From positions 1 through 14,135 of the forward strand of contig JANBTH010000594.1 in the NCBI GenBank assembly GCA_027578815.1: a stretch of DNA of 14,135 nt. Direction: 5' to 3'. Positions 7,881-14,135 of this stretch are shown here, in pieces (position 1 is the stretch's first letter; every line of letters starts with the position of its first letter). This stretch comes from Coemansia sp. RSA 1804 (lineage: Eukaryota > Kickxellomycota > Kickxellomycetes > Kickxellales > Kickxellaceae). The position numbers and the translations under genes were made by a program. Under the pieces are notes generated by a model. The model was given only the letters and a program-made list of their open reading frames with translations, was not told where the DNA came from and made no database searches.

Positions 7881-8297
7881 CTAAACCAACAATTCCTGCT
7901 CCTTTTGTCGTATCTGTGCATATATGATAGAGACAACGTCATGCTTACCGACATGCGCGTTTCTAGTGTACGCCATTTCGCTGTGGTTGGTGAAAACGAT
8001 CTCTCGGGCTTTGCCACATCTAGCAAGATCAGCATTGGCTGATTTGTCAGCATGGCACTATATTGGAAGCACCAGGTCTTCTCTATTGCTGGAACTGCAA
8101 TGAAGGATGATGCGGCAACATGGTTTGGGATTCAATAACGGGCCGACGGTTCAGTTTCGTAAAATAGATCTCGTCACACTTGGTCTTTTCCACAAGATCG
8201 GCGGCAGCTCTTTTAACTTCCACGTTGTGTTCTGGGAACTTTTCCGTGTGGGCGCAGCCATCCAACAGCACACATACAAATCCAAATCCAAAACAGT
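7881..8297 (-). CDS. Unrecognised coding-like region in two frames (spliced gene, pseudogene or sequence error)
   Basis: Two adjacent minus-strand segments look like real protein. Segment A (8297 to about 8090) encodes a hydrophobic strand (FVCVLLDG), an acidic/basic helix (about EVKRAAADLVEKT) and another strand (DEIYFTKLNRR), using C- or G-ending codons as neighbouring genes do. Segment B, in another frame (open from 8131 down), reads PAIEKTWCFQYSAMLTNQP, then MLILLDVAKPERSF. It reaches a good GTAAGC donor (intron 7948-7914, only 35 nt, ending CACAG), after which ten codons lead to a TAG at 7881. Segment A is preceded by a CCACAG acceptor-like site (8298-8303), but I cannot find its first exon or ATG. 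No well-formed GT-AG intron joins A to B in phase. The transcript would be divergent from BPL1 (start 8524). I do not recognise the family. Exon borders are tentative. Confidence 0.35.
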
Positions 8298-8303
8298 CTG
8301 TGG

Positions 8304-8523
8304 TAAATGTGGAAATAAATTGACTAACCGATATTAAATCATCGCTCTTTTTCTCTCTATCTTCCCTTTCCTTATTTCCTTCATAAAAGGAAAACACAAT
8401 CAACCTTTGTGCCTTTCTTTCCAAAAGAGAGACACTGAGGAATTTCCCACACTTTTCTTTCACACTTTTCTTCTTTTTTATTTAGACACCCAAGGAGCCT
8501 GGTAGCTAAAATCCGAGATTCAA
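8304..8523. promoter_or_regulatory. Leader/promoter region of BPL1, possibly bidirectional
   Basis: About 220 bases between the unrecognised minus-strand region and the BPL1 ATG. The plus strand is strongly pyrimidine-rich (8341-8483), common just upstream of fungal start codons. No clear TATA box is seen. If the minus-strand region is a gene, this stretch would serve both directions. Confidence 0.35.
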
Positions 8524-10686
8524 ATGGTAGCCCTCAACGTCCTCGTTTACTGTGGGCCGGGAATTGGTCTCAACGCATATGCATATCTGGTGCGGACGCT
8601 GAGGCAGTTCCTGGGACATCGATATGCCATCATACCGGTCGACCCAGAAACCCTGCGCAGGGAGCCTTGGGAGTCAAAGGCAGCCATGCTTGTTGTCCCA
8701 GGCGGTCGAGATATGCCGTACGTGATGGCGATGAATGGCGAGATCAACAAAAGGATCAAAGAGTGGGTTTACCGCGGCGGAAGGTATCTGGGGTTCTGTG
8801 CAGGCGGATACTACGGAAGCGAGCACTGCGAGTTTGAGCCGGGGACGCCTATAGAAGTTGTTGGCGATCGCGAGCTTGCATTCTTCAAGGGAACGTGTAT
8901 AGGCTGTGCCTATCCCGGATACAACTACAAGACGGAGGACGGTGCACGCGCGGCAGAGGCGATTGTAGACAGAGATGCGTTTAAGCTTCCAGCTGCCTTT
9001 TGGAAGCGGGATCCGACAAACGTGCGCATCTACTACAATGGCGGCGGCTACTTTTTGACCGACGAATTTTTGGGGCGACACCCAGCAAAGGACAACGCGG
9101 TGGTGCTTGTGCGCTACTCTTCAGACGTCTCCGACCCGAGGGATCGGTCCAAGCTGGTTAGCGGCGCACCCGCTGTCATTAGCTGCAGATCCGGCAGGGG
9201 TGTTGCTGTGTTGTCTGGTCTGCATCCCGAGTATGCGTGGGACTTTCTGGCACCGTCCAGCTACACCCAGCCGTACAACAAGCATATGGTGTCTCTTCTC
9301 CGAAGCCATGACGCCTACCGCAGACGTTTGCTGGGCGCTATGCTAGCACATATGCAGCTGGATGTCGACAAAGAAGCCCTTGTTGACCATACCAGCACAG
9401 AGTACTCGATCCGTATGCCCGCAAAGACGCCCACGTTCCTTGTGCCCGCTCGCGTATCCAGCGTTGCGGCTGCCGCAACCACAATGTATTCATTGAGGAA
9501 TGCCGCGTCCGCGCGTGGTCAGAACGATGCCGCTGGGATAATTGACATGGTTCTTCACGACATTGCCGACGACATTCATATTATAAGCGCCGCTTCAGAA
9601 GATTGCCAGCGCAGAGTCCCCCATGCTTACCAGGACGCGGTGCTTCTAGCGTCGGCGCTCGATCCGGCCCTAAAATACAGCCTATCTGGATTGGAGGATA
9701 TGCAGCCTGAACAGGATGCAATCAAGGACCAGTCAATGCTTGTTCTCTGCACACAGGACTCGCTGCCAGGTACCAAGGAGACGCCGAGATTTGACATGAA
9801 GCTTGCGATCAAGCACATGCAAGAAAACAAGGCACACACCGTAGGTTCCTGGCTAATGTACTCTGACACGACGAACTCTACGCAGACATTCTTGGAGAAG
9901 AACACGGCCCTGCAGGCACTGCTTCCCAACGGAACGGTCAATGTGGCAACCATCCAGCTTGCAGGGCGGGGACGGGGGCGCAATGCCTGGGTATCTCCTG
10001 TTGGCTGTCTGCAGTTCACTATGCTTCTGAGACACCCCAGTCTGAAGCAGGCGCCCGTGGTGATGATGCAGTATCTGATGTCTGTTTCTGTAGTAGAGGC
10101 AGTAAAGGCACAAAAGGGATATGGAGACATTCCGCTGCGTCTGAAATGGCCAAATGATGTGTACGCTCTGCACACCCCGGTGGGAGACAGCTCCGACAGC
10201 TCCGAGAGCACGGACCCCAGCTATGCAAAGATTGGCGGCATTCTGGTTAGCTCCTCATTCAAGGCCGGCGAGTTCACATTGCTCTTTGGCTGTGGGATCA
10301 ACGTTGCCAATCCGCTACCTACAACATCCATCAACAAGCTTATCCACGAGTACAACATCAGCCATGGAACCAGCCTTCCGGCAATGTCGATGGAGAAGGT
10401 GCTGGCTCTTGTCACTGCAAAATTCGAAGAGCTCTACCGCAAATTCCTTGTCGATGGGTTTGAGCCTCTTCTCCAGCTGTACTATAAAAACTGGCTGCAC
10501 ACCGACCAGCATGTCACGCTTGCCGATCAGAACTACGAGAAAGCAAGGGTTGTTGGGCTGTGTCCGACGTCCGGACTGCTTAAAGTCAAAAGCATTGCCA
10601 ACCCAGCCACAGTCTATGAGCTTCAGCCCGACGGCAATTCATTTGATATGCTACAGGGGCTGATAAGCCGCAAGACAAATGCCTAG
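8524..10686 (+). CDS. BPL1: Biotin-protein ligase (holocarboxylase synthetase)
   Basis: 720 residues in one exon, close to the yeast enzyme's length. The N-terminal half (1 to about 260) is the amidotransferase-like BPL_N domain: LVYCGPGIG at 7-15, PGGRDMPY at 59-66 and a nucleophile-elbow-like GFCAGGY with Cys92. About 270-450 is a variable linker. The C-terminal half is the ligase: AGRGRGRNAWVSP (480-492) is the biotinyl-AMP loop, LKWPNDVYA (540-548) holds the substrate-binding WPND, and KIGGILV (569-575) has the catalytic-site lysine; a BPL_C-type beta domain closes the protein. An acidic Ser-rich insert (about 553-566) separates WPND from KIGG. The enzyme (EC 6.3.4.15) joins biotin to a lysine of carboxylases such as acetyl-CoA and pyruvate carboxylase, using ATP, in the cytosol. 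The ATG at 8524 directly precedes the first beta strand, so the start is firm. CLPTM1 follows in the same direction after 267 bases. Confidence 0.95.
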   Translation: MVALNVLVYCGPGIGLNAYAYLVRTLRQFLGHRYAIIPVDPETLRREPWESKAAMLVVPGGRDMPYVMAMNGEINKRIKEWVYRGGRYLGFCAGGYYGSEHCEFEPGTPIEVVGDRELAFFKGTCIGCAYPGYNYKTEDGARAAEAIVDRDAFKLPAAFWKRDPTNVRIYYNGGGYFLTDEFLGRHPAKDNAVVLVRYSSDVSDPRDRSKLVSGAPAVISCRSGRGVAVLSGLHPEYAWDFLAPSSYTQPYNKHMVSLLRSHDAYRRRLLGAMLAHMQLDVDKEALVDHTSTEYSIRMPAKTPTFLVPARVSSVAAAATTMYSLRNAASARGQNDAAGIIDMVLHDIADDIHIISAASEDCQRRVPHAYQDAVLLASALDPALKYSLSGLEDMQPEQDAIKDQSMLVLCTQDSLPGTKETPRFDMKLAIKHMQENKAHTVGSWLMYSDTTNSTQTFLEKNTALQALLPNGTVNVATIQLAGRGRGRNAWVSPVGCLQFTMLLRHPSLKQAPVVMMQYLMSVSVVEAVKAQKGYGDIPLRLKWPNDVYALHTPVGDSSDSSESTDPSYAKIGGILVSSSFKAGEFTLLFGCGINVANPLPTTSINKLIHEYNISHGTSLPAMSMEKVLALVTAKFEELYRKFLVDGFEPLLQLYYKNWLHTDQHVTLADQNYEKARVVGLCPTSGLLKVKSIANPATVYELQPDGNSFDMLQGLISRKTNA

Positions 10687-10953
10687 CTGGAACAGGTACT
10701 GTATTTACTGCCGATAAAACAACAGCAAGGCAGTTCTGATGTTCTCTGGCTCTGCATCCATGCTGAAGAAGCACGAAACGGGGGAGGCTCTCTTTCTTTC
10801 TCCTTGCACTTTCTTTATACACATTCTGCTTATCTGCTGTGTTACTCTCACGTTTCCTTTTGTTTTCCAAAGTGTCATTTAGAAGGTAGCGTTTTTCATT
10901 CTGTCGCTGGAAGAGGGCATTTCATAAATTGAGCACTTTTGTCGGCTGCAGAA

Positions 10954-12819
10954 ATGGCTGGTCTTTTCAGCAAAGGGGTGTCTGCCCTGGTATTTGCCGT
11001 GTTTGCGTTCTATATGCTTCGTATCTCCCTGGTGGTATTGAAACTATTCTACCCGACTATGCAAATACCGATAATAATGTCTGCAGGCCACACATTGCCC
11101 GCCAAAATAACGCATGAGCTTGCTTGGCAGGAGCCATTTGAATATGAAGCACGCATGTATGTGACTACTACAGACAACCTGGAAATTACGCCTGGTTTCT
11201 TCAACACCTCTGCGCTTGTCTGGCAGTCGGGGCCGCAGAGCATCTCCCAACGACGCCTCCGGCTGGAGAAGCACTTGAACATTTCGATCCCCGATAGTAT
11301 GCTTACCGAAAACAGAACCAACCTCTATGCAATGCTGTTTGTCCAGCAAGCAGGGCAATCCCGGTCTCATCCAGATACGAGCGATCCCTATCTCGCATTT
11401 GCGTATGCGTCGCTTACCAAGAGCCGTCAGCGCGTGGCTGATAAGAAGCATTCATTGCTAGCTGGAAAGGGCAATGGTGACGCTGGCTCTGCCGAGGGAT
11501 CAGAAGATGGCGGCATTGAGGAAGATGCCTGGGTTCCCCATGCAAAGAGCCGGGTGCATTGGGAGATTGTTCTTGACGACGTGAAGTTCCCTGGATGGAC
11601 TATCCCGCGGGACATACTGCCTTATTTCAGAGTCACCACAAATACCACTCACGGTAAACAGCCCTACACACCAATGCTCTGGGAAAACCAGCTTGCAGCA
11701 CGTAGAGACCATTGGAGGCCGCTCACAAGCAAAAACGCGATTTCCAAAGACAGCCCGATGGAGGTAAAGACGGTCGGGGTCGATATCAGTTTCAGCGCAG
11801 TGTCCATAGGATGGTTCCGCCTCTGCAATCTCGCTTTCCAGGGGACCAGCGAGCTGTCTTCTCCGCGGGCGCTCATACGGTACAGTGAATCTGATGTTGA
11901 TAATCTGAGGGAGATGGTGTACGAGGTGAACCCAACCATGCTTGGCATCACGGCCGTCGCCATGGCCTTCCACTTGTTGTTTTCGTTTCTGGCATACAAA
12001 GAGGACATGGTGTTCTGGTCCGGCAAGAACAGCACGAATATGCAAGGCATCTCACGATCGTCGCTTCTCATGGGGGTAGCAAGCTCGTGGATCAGCTTCC
12101 TTTATATGTGGGACCGCAGGCACGAAACAAACATCGTGGTCCTCTTGGGTGCCCTGGTGGGCGCTCTTGTTGAGGGGTGGAAGGCCACCAAGGTAATACG
12201 CATTGCTGATCTGCTGCCGTTTGGTCGTAAGCAGCCGTCGGAGCGTGGTTCTGGAAAGGAAGTTGTGCCTACGAGAGAGATGGGGCTGAAGGAAAGGGTC
12301 CAACACGAAGTTGATCAGCAGACGATGTGGTACATGCTACACGTGTGCATTCCAGCCATGGTTGTATATGTGGCATTCTCGCTGGTCTACCAGCACCACG
12401 AATCATATGTTAGCTGGTTCCTAAACACCAGCCTAATTGCCGTATACTTGCTTGAGTTTGTCTACATGTGGCCGCAGCTCCTTATCAACCATAGGCTCAA
12501 AACCGTGGACATGCTTCCGCTCGCATCCTTTCTCTACCATTTCTTGACAACGTTTATCGACGATCTGTACGCGTTTGTGGTTCCCATGCCGCTTCTCGAG
12601 CGCATAGGGACACTACGCGATGACATAGTCTTCTTTGTTCTCTGCTACCAGTGGTGCAAGTTTCCTCGACGCACAAGTGCTGATGTTGAAGATGCTTCTG
12701 CTGCTGCTGCCTCCTCTTCGGACACACACGATACCAAGCGCAAGGCCCAATCCGCGGAAAAGAGCAAAAAGGCAGAAAAGCAAAAGGTAGCGGCAAAATC
12801 AGGCCAACACAAGATCTAA
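10954..12819 (+). CDS. CLPTM1: CLPTM1-family membrane protein (CLPTM1/CLPTM1L type)
   Basis: 621 residues from the first in-frame ATG at 10954; the frame is open five codons further but without an ATG. The N-terminus has one hydrophobic segment (about 8-30), followed by a large lumenal-type domain with several N-x-S/T sequons and an acidic Gly/Ser insert (about 172-192). The conserved family core starts near residue 327: a membrane segment (329-348), then KEDMVFW, SSWISFLYMWD, and ALVEGWKATKV, all typical of CLPTM1. The later signature is also intact: WPQLLINHRLKTVDMLP (505-521), FIDDLYAFV, and LRDDIVFFVLCYQWCKFP ending at about 571. The last 50 residues are a Ser/Ala and then Lys-rich tail. 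Human CLPTM1L has been described as an ER scramblase for glucosaminyl-phosphatidylinositol in GPI biosynthesis; transferring that role here is inference. The choice between CLPTM1 and CLPTM1L orthology needs a tree. Confidence 0.94.
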   Translation: MAGLFSKGVSALVFAVFAFYMLRISLVVLKLFYPTMQIPIIMSAGHTLPAKITHELAWQEPFEYEARMYVTTTDNLEITPGFFNTSALVWQSGPQSISQRRLRLEKHLNISIPDSMLTENRTNLYAMLFVQQAGQSRSHPDTSDPYLAFAYASLTKSRQRVADKKHSLLAGKGNGDAGSAEGSEDGGIEEDAWVPHAKSRVHWEIVLDDVKFPGWTIPRDILPYFRVTTNTTHGKQPYTPMLWENQLAARRDHWRPLTSKNAISKDSPMEVKTVGVDISFSAVSIGWFRLCNLAFQGTSELSSPRALIRYSESDVDNLREMVYEVNPTMLGITAVAMAFHLLFSFLAYKEDMVFWSGKNSTNMQGISRSSLLMGVASSWISFLYMWDRRHETNIVVLLGALVGALVEGWKATKVIRIADLLPFGRKQPSERGSGKEVVPTREMGLKERVQHEVDQQTMWYMLHVCIPAMVVYVAFSLVYQHHESYVSWFLNTSLIAVYLLEFVYMWPQLLINHRLKTVDMLPLASFLYHFLTTFIDDLYAFVVPMPLLERIGTLRDDIVFFVLCYQWCKFPRRTSADVEDASAAAASSSDTHDTKRKAQSAEKSKKAEKQKVAAKSGQHKI

Positions 12820-13251
12820 TCGCCAATTTGTGCAGATCGACACGCCCAACGCGTTGTTTTGGCGTCCGGATATGCATGCCTTTTTCTGACGCGAAAAATC
12901 CTCCCTTTTTGGTCCATCCTCTTTTTTTGTTTGCTTGCCAGGTCTGGCGGGGTTGCGTTTGAGGGGAAGGGGAGGGCTGTTCTTTTCTTGCTCCCTCTCT
13001 TTTTTTCTTCGCTCCCTCCACACATCCTTCATTCTCCGGATCGCGCTGGCATACATTCTTTTGTAAACAAATAAACATACACTCTTGTGTGCACTCCTGT
13101 CGTCTTTGTTCCACCTCAGCTTTCATCTTGGATAACTGAGGGTTTAGCTTGTAGTCTTCTTTTCTATTCTGACAACCGTAGTTTGCGTTTCTGCCTTTGT
13201 TATTGTTATCTCTTAAACCTGTCCCACTAGTCATCCCCGGCTCTCAACACC
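12820..13251. other. Spacer holding the CLPTM1 3' end and CDC6 promoter/leader
   Basis: About 430 bases without a gene. The plus strand carries long T/C-rich runs (about 12880-13045), so the long minus-strand frame across it (12554-13234) is a by-product of purine-rich sequence. Cell-cycle type elements lie at 12849-12898 (listed separately). AATAAA at 13070-13075 could act as a polyadenylation signal for the CLPTM1 transcript, which would give it a 3' UTR of about 250 bases. Confidence 0.5.
12849..12898 (+). promoter_or_regulatory. Cluster of MCB and SCB/E2F-like sites upstream of CDC6
   Basis: ACGCGT (12849-12854) is the exact MCB core bound by MBF. TTTTGGCGTC (12857-12866) is one base off an E2F-type TTTGGCGC. 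GACGCGAAAAA (12888-12898) contains CGCGAAA, a variant of the SCB/MBF site and, on the other strand, a TTTCGCG E2F-like core. All lie within 50 bases, 354-403 bases before the CDC6 ATG. Fungal CDC6/cdc18 genes are known MBF-type G1/S targets, so the position fits. Binding is not shown by sequence alone. Confidence 0.5.
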
Positions 13252-14135
13252 ATGCCCGTTACACGGCTCTCGCCCACATCCGTAGGAAGGAAGACACTTT
13301 CCGAGGTCTCCACCAACATACAGCAGACGTCATCAAGCCCATTAAAGCAGACCACATCCACAACAACGCTAAAGTCGACATTCCCAGTCACCAAGAACGG
13401 CGGCCAAGTCGATGTATCCAAGAGGAGCACAAAGACGAGGAGGACGCCTTCTCCGTTCATAGCCATAAAAACCGCGCTGCATCGGTCAACGGCAGCACCG
13501 CAGATTGTCGGACGCGAAGCGGAGCAGAACACTATTCGGAAGTTTCTTAGCACCACTGTGGAGAAGGGGTGCGGTGGCAGCATGTATGTATCGGGGAATC
13601 CGGGCACAGGGAAAACAGCGTGCTTGCAAGCCATCATAAGGCAGTCGTCAGCAGGCTTTGCGTCGGTCCTGGTCAACTGCGTGCCTCTGACGCGTCCTGG
13701 ACAGGTGTACTCTGCCATCCTTAATGCCCTGGACAAGCCGGCAGAAAGCGCAGATAGCTCTCTGCAGGAGCTACAGGACCTGGTTCTCACCAGCAAGAAC
13801 GCCTTTCTTGTTATTCTTGATGAAGTCGACAGTCTGCTTGGAAGCCGGCAGGAGGTGCTCTACCGACTGTTTGAGCTTGCAGCGCACACTGACTCGCGCC
13901 TTGCGTTGGTAGGCATCGCAAACGCGCTGGACCTCACAGACCGCTTTCTGCCTCGCCTGCAGGCGCGTAGCTGCGAACCAGTTCTGCTGAACTTTAACCC
14001 CTACCAAGTCAAGGACATTGTGGCTATACTCCAGAGCCGCCTGGATTCCGTGGCAACAAAGGGCGCAGACCCTATTATACAGAAAGCGGCTCTGGAGCTG
14101 TGTGCTCGCAAGGTGGCGGCAACCTCCGGCGACCT
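13252..14135 (+). CDS. CDC6: Cell division control protein CDC6 (Cdc18), 3' end cut by the window
   Basis: The frame runs open from the ATG at 13252 to the window end: 294 full codons plus two bases. Residues 1-80 are a basic Ser/Thr-rich tail with likely CDK sites (SPLK at 29-32; TPSP at 65-68) and a cyclin-docking-like RxL near the start (TRLSP). The AAA+ ATPase domain follows: IVGREAE (85-91) opens it, Walker A is GNPGTGKT (115-122), Walker B is LDEVD (189-193), and sensor 1 is IANALDLTDR (222-231 region). The last residues, KVAATSGD (287-294), are the start of sensor 2 (SGDxRxxL); its arginine lies beyond the edge, as does the winged-helix domain. CDC6 loads MCM2-7 with ORC and Cdt1 at replication origins in G1. 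ORC1 is excluded because there is no BAH domain and the N-terminal tail is short. The tail matches CDK-controlled degradation or export of fungal Cdc6. Confidence 0.93.
   Translation, partial: MPVTRLSPTSVGRKTLSEVSTNIQQTSSSPLKQTTSTTTLKSTFPVTKNGGQVDVSKRSTKTRRTPSPFIAIKTALHRSTAAPQIVGREAEQNTIRKFLSTTVEKGCGGSMYVSGNPGTGKTACLQAIIRQSSAGFASVLVNCVPLTRPGQVYSAILNALDKPAESADSSLQELQDLVLTSKNAFLVILDEVDSLLGSRQEVLYRLFELAAHTDSRLALVGIANALDLTDRFLPRLQARSCEPVLLNFNPYQVKDIVAILQSRLDSVATKGADPIIQKAALELCARKVAATSGD

Noticed and set aside
8122..8131. Possible -1 ribosomal slippery heptamer (C CCA AAC, minus strand)
   Set aside because: Its zero frame is closed by a TGA just upstream and the shift would lead away from the coding-like frame, so it cannot explain the frame change.
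8107..8337. Plus-strand 76-codon frame
   Set aside because: The opposite strand reads more like protein (strand-helix-strand, better codon use), so this is taken as its antisense.
12554..13234. 226-codon open frame on the minus strand
   Set aside because: It covers the CLPTM1 3' end and a pyrimidine-rich spacer; the Lys/Arg/Glu/Gln-rich translation is what a purine-rich strand gives.
13197..13550. Plus-strand 117-codon frame and the 189-codon minus-strand frame (13227-13796)
   Set aside because: Both are shadows of CDC6, whose own frame carries Walker A, Walker B and sensor 1 and stays open to the window end.

Overview
The window looks like a fungal nuclear chromosome segment. Genes are intron-poor, sit on both strands and are separated by AT-rich or pyrimidine-rich spacers. 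There is a full set of eukaryotic housekeeping genes: a single-chain biotin-protein ligase with an amidotransferase-like N-terminus, a CLPTM1-family membrane protein and CDC6. There is also a GPI-type cell-wall protein with repeated chitin-binding-like Cys modules. The mix suggests an early-diverging filamentous fungus, and Kickxellomycotina (Coemansia-like) is my best guess. That placement is inference from gene content, not a sequence match.

Left part (1-4.7 kb, AT-rich). After about 800 nt of non-coding DNA comes a two-exon gene for a secreted, Ser/Pro-rich protein with five tandem six-cysteine modules and a C-terminal GPI-type signal. A doubtful small secreted ORF on the minus strand follows. 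Next is a 371-residue protein of unknown function whose C-terminal half carries a PD-(D/E)XK nuclease-like signature, as in domains linked to Crinkler or fungal-kinase families.

Middle (4.7-8.5 kb, minus strand). An MCT-type major facilitator transporter and a complete aldo-keto reductase lie in the same orientation. Upstream of the reductase is a stretch that reads like real protein in two different frames but cannot be joined by an obvious canonical intron. It could be an unrecognised spliced gene, a pseudogene or a sequence error, and it is the least explained part of the window.

Right part (8.5-14.1 kb, plus strand, higher GC). Three conserved genes lie head to tail: biotin-protein ligase, CLPTM1-family protein, and CDC6 (cut by the window end). 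The CDC6 upstream region has MCB- and SCB/E2F-like elements, as expected for a G1/S-regulated replication-licensing gene. The genes share no obvious pathway. I see no transposon, CRISPR array, rRNA or tRNA.
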